From Firmicutes bacterium UBA7523 (GTDB lineage Bacteria > Bacillota > Dethiobacteria > Dethiobacterales > Dethiobacteraceae), in contig DLMZ01000048.1 in NCBI GenBank assembly GCA_002479415.1, positions 58,364-72,470 of the forward strand: a stretch of DNA of 14,107 nt, in the 5' to 3' direction. Both the position numbers and the translations under genes were made by a program. Positions 1 through 6,533 of this stretch are shown here, in pieces. Every line of letters starts with the position of its first letter. Position 1 is the first letter of the stretch. The notes under the pieces are model-generated. The model had not been told where the DNA came from, ran no database searches, and worked only from the letters and a program-made list of their open reading frames with translations.

Positions 1-49
1 GGTTAGGCCGGGAGAGATGCTCTTTTATTTTCAAGAAAAAGATAATTAG
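1..49 (+). CDS. divIC: Septum formation initiator DivIC/FtsB family, C-terminal end only (partial)
   Basis: Only the last 15 codons and the stop are in the window, read in the frame starting at base 2 and ending with TAG at 47-49. They give VRPGEMLFYFQEKDN. The VRPGE-hydrophobic ending is what DivIC/FtsB small bitopic division proteins usually show at the C-terminus (for example LGLVRPGE followed by a few hydrophobic residues). In Bacillus and many Clostridia divIC lies directly upstream of yabR, which is exactly the neighbour here. The family forms a trimer with FtsL and FtsQ/DivIB on the outer face of the membrane at the septum. The call rests on a very short peptide plus gene order, so it is probable, not certain. 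Confidence 0.6.
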   Translation, partial: VRPGEMLFYFQEKDN

Positions 50-68
50 TCTTGAAACGACGATAACG

Positions 69-82
69 AAGAGCATGTTCTT
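69..82. promoter_or_regulatory. Near-perfect 14-bp palindrome touching the yabR -35 box (possible operator)
   Basis: AAGAGCATGTTCTT pairs with itself over 7 bp per arm with a single G-T exception and no spacer. It ends inside the TTGACA hexamer of the yabR promoter, where a bound repressor would block RNA polymerase. I do not recognise the regulator. It may be chance. Confidence 0.2.
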
Positions 83-108
83 GACAAACTACTTAAACTG
101 GATATAAT
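81..108 (+). promoter_or_regulatory. Sigma-A promoter for yabR
   Basis: A perfect -35 TTGACA at 81-86 and a perfect -10 TATAAT at 103-108 are separated by 16 bp. Transcription would start near base 115 and give a leader of about 34 nt that carries the strong ribosome binding site AGGGGGAG at 131-138. This makes yabR transcription independent of divIC. Confidence 0.85.
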
Positions 109-148
109 AAGTTTAGATAGTACATCTTTAAGGGGGAGTTTTTTTCTA

Positions 149-538
149 ATGTCTTTAGTGGTGGGAGCCATAGTTGAAGGGGTGGTTACAGGAATCACCC
201 ATTTTGGAGCCTTTATCCTGCTGTCCAATGGGGAAACCGGCCTTGTTCACATATCCGAGGTCGCAGACACGTATGTTAAGGATATTAATGAACATTTGCA
301 GAAAAAAGATAATGTCAAAGTTAAGATTCTATCCATTGACGGCAAAGGTAAAATCGGTCTTTCAATTAAGCAGGCCAGCAGCAATAGTGAACGTCGGCCC
401 CAAAGCAAAGTCCCCCGCATGTCTTTTGAGGATAAGCTGAATAAGTTTATGAAAGACAGTGATGAGAGACTTCAAGACCTTCGCCGTAACACCGAGTCTA
501 AGCGCGGCGGCAAGGGATCGCCTTTCAAAGTGGTATAA
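149..538 (+). CDS. yabR: S1 domain RNA-binding protein, YabR type
   Basis: This 129-residue protein has one S1 RNA-binding domain at about residues 3-74, recognised by the pattern VGAIVEGVVTGITHFGAF, then GLVHISEVAD and a final VKILSID..KIGLSIKQ. The tail (about 75-129) is basic and polar, without clear structure. Length and layout match Bacillus YabR and the related general stress protein 13, which associate with ribosomes or RNA; the exact role is not settled. The ATG at 149 follows AGGGGGAG with a 10-base gap. The gene has its own promoter (81-108) and lies between divIC and ppx, the position it usually holds in the Firmicute division/sporulation cluster. The family assignment is secure; the cellular role is inferred from relatives. 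Confidence 0.9.
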   Translation: MSLVVGAIVEGVVTGITHFGAFILLSNGETGLVHISEVADTYVKDINEHLQKKDNVKVKILSIDGKGKIGLSIKQASSNSERRPQSKVPRMSFEDKLNKFMKDSDERLQDLRRNTESKRGGKGSPFKVV

Positions 539-564
539 TATTTAACTTATTTAATCGCCGTTGA

Positions 565-583
565 AAAAAGCACAATGCTTTTT
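565..583 (+). terminator. Weak AT-rich hairpin after yabR (possible terminator)
   Basis: AAAAAGCA at 565-572 and TGCTTTTT at 576-583 form a perfect 8-bp stem with a 3-base loop, 27 bases after the yabR stop. Only two or three G-C pairs hold it and the T-run is part of the stem, so termination would be inefficient. Its right arm overlaps the candidate -35 box of ppx. Confidence 0.35.
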
Positions 584-610
584 ACAGCCCTGACAACCGA
601 CGTATATAAT
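581..610 (+). promoter_or_regulatory. Candidate sigma-A promoter for ppx
   Basis: TTTACA at 581-586 and TATAAT at 605-610 are 18 bp apart. The -10 box sits inside a 15-bp palindrome, CGTATAT-A-ATATACG (601-615), which could be a regulator site or could simply reflect the AT-rich -10. The leader to the ppx ATG would be about 65 nt. Confidence 0.5.
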
Positions 611-681
611 ATACGCCTTCGGTGTCGGGGTTGTTTGCTTATGGTGCTGAGCGGCCGACTTGTTCTTGGGAGGAGAAAGTT

Positions 682-1572
682 ATGCGTTTTGCAGCTATTG
701 ATTTGGGCACAAACTCGGTACGGTTTTTGGCTGCCGAAGTGTCGGAGAACAGCATAAAGCCTATCAAAAAAATGCTGAAAACAACCAGATTGGGAGCAGG
801 CTTAGTGGAGAGAGGCGTTCTTTCCCAAGCGGGTAAAGAAGCTACTGCCGCAGCAGTTATGGAGTTCATTGCTCTTGCCCACTCTTTGGGTGTGGGAAAA
901 CTAAAAATTGCAGGAACCAGTGCTATGAGGGAAGCGTTGGACGGACAAGAATTCGCCCGAAGCCTAAGTAAGCAAACCGGAAAAGACGTGGAAATTATAT
1001 CGCCTGATGAGGAGGCTCGCTTAAGCTATGAGGGGGCGGCGAAGAGCTTACGTTTGCCTCACCAAGCGTTGGTATTTGATTTAGGAGGCGGGTCGTGCGA
1101 ATTCATTTGGCCTGAGAGTGGAAATCTACGCTTTGCCAGTTTAAAGCTAGGGGCTGTCTATTTAACGGAGATGTTTGTCAGAAGCGATCCACCCTCAACA
1201 CAAGAGTTCAAGTGCATTGGACATCATGTGTCGAAGCTGCTCTCATGCTTAACACCTGCCGGCATGCCTATTGTAGGAATAGGAGGGACGGTTACCAGCC
1301 TCGCCGCCATGGAGATGCAAATGACGGAGTATGATGAGGACCAGGTTCACGGCTATACTTTGACGGCGGAGATGATATCATCCCAATTAAAGCGGCTATT
1401 GGCTGTTCCCTTAATTGAAAGGGGAGCAATTCCCGGTGTGCAGCCTGACCGTGCAGATATTCTGCCTGCGGGGGCCTTGGTGGTAGGAGAAATTTTAACA
1501 TATTTTAATGCTACGTCCTTAATAGTATCTGAGGGTGATATTCTAATGGGGATGCTATATTCATTATTTTAA
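682..1572 (+). CDS. Ppx/GppA family phosphatase, short form
   Basis: The 296-residue protein belongs to the sugar kinase/Hsp70/actin fold family that removes the terminal phosphate from polyphosphate or converts pppGpp to ppGpp. Visible motifs are the first phosphate loop AIDLGTNSVRF (residues 5-15), GTSAMREA (78-85), the SPDEEA segment with the likely catalytic glutamate (107-112), the second phosphate loop DLGGGSCEF (133-141) and the GIGGTVTSLA adenosine-type loop. It lacks the C-terminal HD-like domain of long forms. I chose the ATG at 682 because GGGAGGAG at 668-675 is well spaced; the frame is open back to 622 but has no ribosome site there. Ppx versus GppA cannot be decided from sequence. 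Its 3' end overlaps the opposing transporter gene by 9 bp. Such a gene is often found between yabR and spoIIE in Clostridia. Confidence 0.88.
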   Translation: MRFAAIDLGTNSVRFLAAEVSENSIKPIKKMLKTTRLGAGLVERGVLSQAGKEATAAAVMEFIALAHSLGVGKLKIAGTSAMREALDGQEFARSLSKQTGKDVEIISPDEEARLSYEGAAKSLRLPHQALVFDLGGGSCEFIWPESGNLRFASLKLGAVYLTEMFVRSDPPSTQEFKCIGHHVSKLLSCLTPAGMPIVGIGGTVTSLAAMEMQMTEYDEDQVHGYTLTAEMISSQLKRLLAVPLIERGAIPGVQPDRADILPAGALVVGEILTYFNATSLIVSEGDILMGMLYSLF

Positions 1573-2004
1573 CAGCATAAGCTTGGCACCCAGCGCTAGA
1601 AAAAATACTCCCCCAGCTTTTATCCAGGTAAATGGTATTCGCTCCAGTCCGAAGCAACCCAGGTGGTCGATAAGCAGGGCAGTGCCTACTTGTCCAACGA
1701 TTATGGCGGTAGTTGCTGTTGCTACTCCCGTCTTTGTAATACTGCTCAAGACTGCATAGATGATTACAACGCTAATTAAACCGCCAAGATAAAGATACCA
1801 AGGAGCGTTTGGAATTTCCTTAAGGTTGCCATTTCCCAGCCGCAGAACAAAAAGGGCAAAAAAAATGGCCGTTGCGCCGATGATATGTACTGTAAATGTG
1901 GCTTCCAGCAAACCTATTATTTTCCCAAGGCCGGCATTAAGTGACCCTTGTACGGCCATGGAGATGCCGGCGATAAAAGCGAGCAGCAAAGCAATCAGAT
2001 ACAT
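1564..2004 (-). CDS. Half-size DMT transporter, YdcZ (DUF606) family
   Basis: The 146-residue product is almost wholly membrane-embedded, with about five hydrophobic segments near residues 1-20, 32-54, 68-90, 93-112 and 122-144. The opening AFIAGISMAVQGSLNAGLGK and the later VATATTAIIVGQVGTALLIDHLG are typical of YdcZ-type members of the drug/metabolite transporter superfamily, which are half the usual size and probably act as dimers. The substrate is unknown. Two in-frame ATGs are possible; I prefer the one at 2004 because AAGGAG (2012-2017 on the opposite strand) is then 7 bases away, whereas the ATG at 2010 is only 1 base from it. It is the only gene on the minus strand, runs tail to tail into ppx with a 9-bp overlap, and is divergent from feoB. 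No terminator is visible for it; its end lies within ppx. Confidence 0.8.
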   Translation of the reverse strand: MYLIALLLAFIAGISMAVQGSLNAGLGKIIGLLEATFTVHIIGATAIFFALFVLRLGNGNLKEIPNAPWYLYLGGLISVVIIYAVLSSITKTGVATATTAIIVGQVGTALLIDHLGCFGLERIPFTWIKAGGVFFLALGAKLMLLK

Positions 2005-2027
2005 CCTCATTCTCCTTATCTATTAAT

Positions 2028-2042
2028 CACAAATATATTGTG
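2028..2042. promoter_or_regulatory. CACAA-N5-TTGTG inverted repeat in the ydcZ/feoB divergent region
   Basis: CACAAATATATTGTG has 5-bp arms around an AT-rich centre that itself contains TATATT-like -10 hexamers on both strands. It lies between the divergent ydcZ-type gene and feoB and could be an operator for either. It matches neither the Fur box nor the FNR/CRP sites I know, and no convincing -35 box accompanies it. Confidence 0.25.
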
Positions 2043-2047
2043 TGCGT

Positions 2048-2098
2048 AAGAAGCACCGTCTATGCGGAAATATTTTCTGCAACACGGTGCTTCTTTTT
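2048..2098 (+). terminator. Strong nested hairpin with T-run in the feoB leader (terminator or attenuator)
   Basis: AAGAAGCACCGT (2048-2059) pairs perfectly with ACGGTGCTTCTT (2084-2095), a 12-bp stem. Inside it, TGCGGAAA and TTTCTGCA (about 2063-2081) form a second 8-bp stem with one G-U pair and a TAT loop. The outer stem is followed by TTT, so the whole has the form of a rho-independent terminator on the + strand; the minus strand has no T-run. It ends 30 bases before the feoB ATG. It could stop ppx read-through that runs antisense across the minus-strand gene, attenuate feoB, or protect the feoB mRNA 5' end. Confidence 0.65.
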
Positions 2099-2127
2099 GC
2101 ATATTTATCAGAAGAAGGGAGGTTGGC

Positions 2128-3855
2128 ATGAAAACTATTGTCCTGGCAGGAAGCCCCAACACGGGAAAGAGTGTATTTTTTTGTTCTTTGACAGGTAAAT
2201 ATACCACAGTATCAAATTATCCTGGGACAACGGTGGAGATTTTCCGTGGCATAGCCAAAATAAGCGGAAAGGCGGTTGAGGTTATTGATACGCCGGGGAT
2301 ATATAGCCTTAAACCTGTTACTGAGGAAGAGGCTGTATCCGTACGATTATTAACTGAAACAAGCCCGGATTTAATTCTTCACATTGTGGACGCAAAAAAT
2401 CTCCAGAGAATGCTGCCTTTAACGCTGGACATTTTAAAAGGTTCAACTCCCTTAATCCTTGTGCTTAATATGATGGACGAAGCTGAAAGGCTGGGTGTCC
2501 GTATTCATAAAAAAGAGTTGAGCCGCAGGCTGGGGATACCGGTTTTGGAGACATCCATTACCAAAGGGCAAGGGATTAATGCCTTGAAGAAAGAAATCGG
2601 CAGCCAGCTTAGTAAACAAGGCAATGCAAAAAGAAAAAACAGGCACGGCAATTTAGCTTTAGTGCACAGCTCTTTTAAAAATCATCGTGAAGCAGAAAAG
2701 CTTCTTGATGGAGTTTTTTTTAAAGGAGCTCCCAATGCTTTTAAAGGCTTAGAAAAATTTGTGCTTCATCCGTTTGGCGGGTCAGTGCTAATAACATTTA
2801 TTCTTTATGTGGGGCTGTATTTAATCGTGGGGCGCTTCGGTGCTGGGTATTTAGTTAATATGCTTGAAGGGGAGCTATTTGGGCGGCTAATCATTCCTTG
2901 GGCAGAGCGATGGACGGAAATGTATATCCCCGGAGTTATGATACGGCAATTGCTCGTAGGGGAATTCGGCATTATAGCCTTGGGCTTGCGCTATGCTTTC
3001 GGTATTATTTTGCCTATTGTCGGTACATTTTTCTTCGTGTTTGCCATATTGGAGGACAGCGGGTATCTGCCTAGAATAGCTTTTCTTGCCGACGGGCTAA
3101 TGAAGAAGATAGGCCTTAATGGAAGAGCTATAATCCCATTAATATTGGGATTTGGCTGCGGAACCATGGCTGTGCTTGTCACAAGAACATTAGAAAATCG
3201 CCGTGAGCGGATAATTGCCACATTTTTGTTGACTTTGGCTGTCCCCTGCTCCGCGCAGCTCGGGCTTATATTGGCAATTTTATCCTCGGAGCCCCGCTAT
3301 CTCCTTGGTTGGATTATTGTTATAACTGCATTTTTTACAATAACAGGAGTATTGATAAATACTCTTTTGCCAGGTCGACGTACTCCGTTTTTTATGGAGC
3401 TTCCACCATTGCGGCTCCCCACAATAAAGGCGGTCACGCAAAAAACGTTTGCCCGCATGCGTTGGTATTTTTCTGAGATTATTCCCGTTTTTATGTTTAT
3501 CAGTATATTTCTTTGGCTTTTAACGGTCACCGGGATTTGGGGCGTGTTTTCCGGGAAGCTTACCCCTATACTAGATTTAATGGGCTTGCCCCAATCATTA
3601 AGCACCGTATTTTTGTATGGGTTTTTTAGGCGTGATTATGGTGCGGCTGGCCTGTATGACCTCTACATGCAAGGATTAGTCAACAGTGTACAGCTATTTA
3701 TTGCGGCAGTTGTTCTAACCCTTTTTGTTCCATGTGTTGCTCAGTTGGCCGTTATGGTTAAGGAGCGGGGAGCGGTGGTTACTGCCTTAATAGTCTTAAC
3801 GGTGGCTGTAACGGCCGTTATTGCGGGTATTATGCTGAACAAAATCCTTTTCTAG
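2128..3855 (+). CDS. feoB: Ferrous iron transporter FeoB, variant gate motifs
   Basis: The 575-residue protein has the FeoB order: an N-terminal GTPase (about 1-165), a linker, then a polytopic membrane part (about 215-575). GTPase motifs are G1 GSPNTGKS (8-15), G2 YPGTT (31-35), G3 DTPG (54-57), G4 NMMD (114-117) and a G5-like ETSITKGQG. The membrane part has LEDSGYLPR, then GFGCGTMA with Cys344, PCSAQLG with Cys374, FRRDYGAAGL, and PCVAQL with Cys536. Standard FeoB has GCNVPA and CSARLP in the gates, so the cysteines are kept but the surroundings differ. At 575 residues it is shorter than E. coli FeoB (about 770). The ATG at 2128 follows AAGGGAGG (2115-2122); the open frame back to 2062 starts in a hairpin loop without a ribosome site. 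feoA follows 14 bases downstream. GTP-gated Fe(II) uptake across the cytoplasmic membrane is the likely role; another divalent metal is possible. Confidence 0.92.
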   Translation: MKTIVLAGSPNTGKSVFFCSLTGKYTTVSNYPGTTVEIFRGIAKISGKAVEVIDTPGIYSLKPVTEEEAVSVRLLTETSPDLILHIVDAKNLQRMLPLTLDILKGSTPLILVLNMMDEAERLGVRIHKKELSRRLGIPVLETSITKGQGINALKKEIGSQLSKQGNAKRKNRHGNLALVHSSFKNHREAEKLLDGVFFKGAPNAFKGLEKFVLHPFGGSVLITFILYVGLYLIVGRFGAGYLVNMLEGELFGRLIIPWAERWTEMYIPGVMIRQLLVGEFGIIALGLRYAFGIILPIVGTFFFVFAILEDSGYLPRIAFLADGLMKKIGLNGRAIIPLILGFGCGTMAVLVTRTLENRRERIIATFLLTLAVPCSAQLGLILAILSSEPRYLLGWIIVITAFFTITGVLINTLLPGRRTPFFMELPPLRLPTIKAVTQKTFARMRWYFSEIIPVFMFISIFLWLLTVTGIWGVFSGKLTPILDLMGLPQSLSTVFLYGFFRRDYGAAGLYDLYMQGLVNSVQLFIAAVVLTLFVPCVAQLAVMVKERGAVVTALIVLTVAVTAVIAGIMLNKILF

Positions 3856-3869
3856 TTGCAGGAGGTATT

Positions 3870-4103
3870 ATGGGAGAAATCACTACATTGAACGAATGTA
3901 AAGAAAAAACTGAAGGAACAATTGTAGAAATATCTTCTACAGACAGCAGGATCCTCGGAAAAATGATGAGCCTCGGCATTATTCCCGGCGCTTCATTTAT
4001 TCTGCTGCGCCGCGGTTCAGGTGTAATTGTGCAAATAGGGTATACAAAAGTAGCTTTAGACGCAGAGCTGGCAATGCTTGTCCGCATAAAGCCGAGGCGA
4101 TAA
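3870..4103 (+). CDS. feoA: FeoA-domain protein, partner of FeoB
   Basis: The 77-residue protein is a single SH3-like FeoA domain covering nearly its full length. Typical features are the start TTLNECKEKTEGTIVEI, the central LGKMMSLGIIPGASFILL (about 29-46) and the closing VALDAELAMLVRIKPR. FeoA is a small cytoplasmic protein thought to bind and modulate FeoB. The start is clear: AGGAGG at 3860-3865 sits 4 bases before the ATG at 3870. It follows feoB by 14 bases, so the two are one transcript, but the order is feoB-feoA, while many genomes have feoA first. A Spo0A box begins only 4 bases after its stop codon, so the spoIIE control region starts at once. Confidence 0.93.
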   Translation: MGEITTLNECKEKTEGTIVEISSTDSRILGKMMSLGIIPGASFILLRRGSGVIVQIGYTKVALDAELAMLVRIKPRR

Positions 4104-4107
4104 AAAA

Positions 4108-4114
4108 TGTCGAA
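4108..4114 (+). promoter_or_regulatory. Spo0A box (0A box) upstream of spoIIE
   Basis: TGTCGAA is an exact match to the 7-base core bound by phosphorylated Spo0A. It lies about 27 bp upstream of the candidate -35 element of spoIIE. Two weaker 5-of-7 matches in the opposite orientation are at 4140-4146 (overlapping the -35) and 4155-4161. A 7-mer alone would be weak evidence, but spoIIE is a direct Spo0A target in Bacillus, so the position makes it credible. Confidence 0.65.
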
Positions 4115-4140
4115 AAATTTTTTTGCCTGGGATCGGAATA

Positions 4141-4173
4141 ACGACAAATAATAAGTGGACAACCATTTATAAT
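4141..4173 (+). promoter_or_regulatory. Spo0A-type long-spacer promoter for spoIIE
   Basis: A perfect -10 TATAAT lies at 4168-4173, but no good -35 sits at 16-18 bp. The best partner is ACGACA at 4141-4146, 21 bp upstream, which overlaps a reverse-strand half-match to the 0A box. Bacillus spoIIE and spoIIG have just this design: sigma-A hexamers 21-22 bp apart that need phosphorylated Spo0A. The leader to the spoIIE ATG would be about 30 nt. Confidence 0.55.
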
Positions 4174-4208
4174 ATAGGAAGTTGTAGCGTGATAAATGGG
4201 GGTTTAAT

Positions 4209-6371
4209 ATGTCTGAGAATAGCACTTTTGCCCAACCATATCAGAGGGTTTGCCGACCGGAAGTGTCACATCAAGGTAAGCGCATGATAAAAATCCCGGC
4301 TGAACTTCTAACCTGGGAATCCTTGGGGGCGGTGACAGCATTGTTTCTGCTGACTAGGCTCCAGCTGTTAGGTGAGCTGGCTCCCTTTGGATTAGCGTTC
4401 TGGGCGGCATCATCTCGCAATGATAATAGGAGAATGGCTGTTTATGGCTTGATAGTAATTCTATCGGCCGAGACGGTGGGCTCGCCTTTTTATGGCGGTA
4501 GCCTATTAATTTCCATGCTGGTTTATTTCCTCGCAAGGAATTATTCGCGATTATCCCGGTTGCCTGCTGCTTCTCTGACAGGACTTGCTCTGCTGGCGGG
4601 CACGTTGCCTGGAATTTGGCTTGGACAGCTTCATACTTATGATTATTATTTGCTCTTTCTAGAAATTCTCCTGGCAATGCTAGCTTTTGCAGTGTTTCTC
4701 CAAGTATTTAAAAAGTCTTTTTTTCTGCTCACCCCTGAAAATAATCTTGAAGCTATTACCTCATGGATTATATTTGCCGGGCTGCTTCTCCTGTCTCTTG
4801 TTCAGGGAGGAACATACCTGTCGCTTTTGGCAGCAGGCATAGCTCGGATAATTGTACTTTGGGCATCTTTTCTATTTGGTCCGGGAATGGCTGCCGCTGC
4901 CGGGGCTTTACTCGGTTTTTTTCTTGGGGTACAGGGCGGCGGCTTGGCGTGGTTAAGCACTTTGACGTTTGCCGGGTTTTTATCAGGGTTATTTCGGCCA
5001 TATGGACGCTTTGCCGCTGCGTTTGGTTTTTTGATAGGCGCTTTGGCAATCTCCCTTTACTTGGCAGGGTGGCAAGCCGTTCCTTTAGAGGCATTAGTTA
5101 CTACAGTGCCGATTCTCTTCTTCCTTCTTGGGCCTGCTCTGCCTGCCAGGGTTCAGGCTTTGGCGCCCTTCTTGAAAAAGGAGCCGGACGATGATGGCAA
5201 ACGTGCTTGTGGCTTAACTGCAGGCAGAATAAAAGACTGCGCTTTTGTTTTTAAAGAACTGTCGGAAGCTTTTCAACAGACAGAAGTATCAGAGAGTGAA
5301 AAGGATTCCTCTTTATCAAAACTAGTTGAAGCAGTGGCGGAGCGAGTCTGCAAGCATTGCCCGTCACAAAGGCGTTGTTGGGAAAAAGACATTAATCGCA
5401 CTTATAACTCTCTGCTTCGTGTCTTGGCAGACGTTAACAATGGACGGAGCATTAAAGAAATACGCAGTCCCGAATTTTTTCAAAAATATTGCCGAAGAAA
5501 AGATGACTTTTTAGCAGCTTTAAGCTTTGTTAAAGAGTTGAAAGATTTAAATGATTCGTGGCAAAAGAAATTGGAGGATAATCGTCAATTGGTTACTGTG
5601 CAGCTTTCAGGATTATCACAGATTATGCTTGACCTTTCCGCAGAAGTTAGTGAAGGCATACCAAGGCCGTTTAAGAAAACAAAAAACAGACGCTTTCATG
5701 TGGAAATAGGTGTAGCTCAGGCAGCCAAGCGGTCTGCGGAGGTTTGCGGTGATTATTACAGCTATTTGGAATTAAGAGACGGGAAGCAAGCATTTCTGCT
5801 AAGCGACGGGATGGGTAATGGGGCAAGGGCTTATCAGGAAAGCAGTTCCGCTGTACAATTAGTTGAACAGCTGCTTCTTGCGGGATTTAGGCGTGAGTCA
5901 ATTATTCGCACGGTAAACACTATTTTACAGCTGCGCTCTAAGGAAGAGATGTTCGCTACATTAGACACGCTTATCGTGGATACTGAAAAAGGGGAAGCTG
6001 AGTTCATAAAAATTGGTGCGGCACCCAGCTACATTCGCTCCCAGGGAAGAGTTCGGGAGATTCGCAATTCTTCCGTGCCTCTGGGCATATTAAATGAAGT
6101 CGAAGTTAAACAAGTTCGTATTGAATTGGGCAGTGATACGCTGCTGGTGATGGTTACGGACGGTATTTTTGATATACAATCTTCCGATACCGGCTGGCTA
6201 AAAAGCTATTTGTCTGGAAATGTGCCGAGTCATCCTCAGGTGCTGGCAGACGAAATTGTTCATCAAGCCGGCTTGCTAAATAAAGCAGGAGAGCTTCAGG
6301 ACGATATAACGGTTTTGGTGTGCAGTATAAAACAGCTGAAGCATAAGCTAAGCATGCTGCCGACAAATTAA
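4209..6371 (+). CDS. spoIIE: Stage II sporulation protein E, PP2C phosphatase
   Basis: SpoIIE dephosphorylates the anti-anti-sigma factor SpoIIAA-P in the forespore, freeing sigma-F, and also takes part in asymmetric septum formation. The 720-residue protein has a hydrophobic N-terminal part with about ten membrane segments (about 32-320), a charged middle region with a cysteine cluster (CKHCPSQRRC, near 380), and a C-terminal PP2C domain (about 495-715). Metal-binding aspartates are visible in CGDYYS (Asp515), SDGMGNG (Asp533), VTDGIFD (Asp651) and QDDITVL (Asp698/699). It is about 100 residues shorter than the Bacillus protein (827) but no domain seems to be missing. The ATG at 4209 follows GGGGG at 4198-4202; a second ATG at 4284 is less well served. 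Control is probably by Spo0A from the promoter at 4141-4173. A terminator follows at 6395-6427. tilS is the next gene. Confidence 0.96.
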   Translation: MSENSTFAQPYQRVCRPEVSHQGKRMIKIPAELLTWESLGAVTALFLLTRLQLLGELAPFGLAFWAASSRNDNRRMAVYGLIVILSAETVGSPFYGGSLLISMLVYFLARNYSRLSRLPAASLTGLALLAGTLPGIWLGQLHTYDYYLLFLEILLAMLAFAVFLQVFKKSFFLLTPENNLEAITSWIIFAGLLLLSLVQGGTYLSLLAAGIARIIVLWASFLFGPGMAAAAGALLGFFLGVQGGGLAWLSTLTFAGFLSGLFRPYGRFAAAFGFLIGALAISLYLAGWQAVPLEALVTTVPILFFLLGPALPARVQALAPFLKKEPDDDGKRACGLTAGRIKDCAFVFKELSEAFQQTEVSESEKDSSLSKLVEAVAERVCKHCPSQRRCWEKDINRTYNSLLRVLADVNNGRSIKEIRSPEFFQKYCRRKDDFLAALSFVKELKDLNDSWQKKLEDNRQLVTVQLSGLSQIMLDLSAEVSEGIPRPFKKTKNRRFHVEIGVAQAAKRSAEVCGDYYSYLELRDGKQAFLLSDGMGNGARAYQESSSAVQLVEQLLLAGFRRESIIRTVNTILQLRSKEEMFATLDTLIVDTEKGEAEFIKIGAAPSYIRSQGRVREIRNSSVPLGILNEVEVKQVRIELGSDTLLVMVTDGIFDIQSSDTGWLKSYLSGNVPSHPQVLADEIVHQAGLLNKAGELQDDITVLVCSIKQLKHKLSMLPTN

Positions 6372-6394
6372 TATTATCGTTTTCTGCTCAGGGT

Positions 6395-6427
6395 GAAAAG
6401 GCGCTTCGTTTTTTGAAGCGTCTTTTC
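6395..6427 (+). terminator. Rho-independent terminator after spoIIE
   Basis: GAAAAGGCGCTTC (6395-6407) and GAAGCGTCTTTTC (6415-6427) pair over 13 bp with a single G-U, around a 7-base T-rich loop. The inner GC-rich stem CGCTTC/GAAGCG is followed by TCTTTTCCCT, a short T-rich stretch. It starts 24 bases after the spoIIE stop. It should separate spoIIE from tilS; the remaining 106 bases up to tilS hold no promoter I can defend. Confidence 0.75.
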
Positions 6428-6533
6428 CCTGTCAAAGAACTTGAAAAAACATAACGCGTTTTAGCCGGTAATTATGCAGGTATTAGCATGGCGACATAGA
6501 AGAACAATACATGTAAAGTCTGGAGTGTGCGGC

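Noticed and set aside
67..80. LexA-like site CGAA...GTTC upstream of yabR
   Set aside because: The Firmicute LexA site has CGAAC-N4-GTTCG; here the half-sites are one base too far apart (CGAA-N6-GTTC).
622..681. 20-residue N-terminal extension of the ppx frame
   Set aside because: There is no ribosome site before 622, while GGGAGGAG precedes the ATG at 682 and the conserved AIDLGTNS motif then starts at the usual distance.
539..681. tRNA genes between yabR and the next gene, as found in Bacillus
   Set aside because: The gap is 143 bases and holds only promoter-like and hairpin sequences; no cloverleaf or T-loop GTTCRA pattern is visible.
2011..2060. Fur or DtxR/MntR box before feoB
   Set aside because: I looked for one because FeoB is usually iron regulated; only loose AT-rich similarity is present, not a defendable match.
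2062..2127. 22-residue upstream extension of feoB
   Set aside because: Its ATG lies in the loop of the leader hairpin without a ribosome site; FeoB proteins start close before the G1 motif, as with the ATG at 2128.
4095..4128. Terminator after feoA (AGGC...GCCT around an A/T-rich centre)
   Set aside because: The stem has internal mismatches, a long loop and no T-run after it; it would also overlap the 0A box.
4763..5194. Long open frame on + strand and its counterpart 4768-5094 on the - strand
   Set aside because: Both lie inside the membrane region of spoIIE in other frames, have no ribosome site and show no family resemblance.
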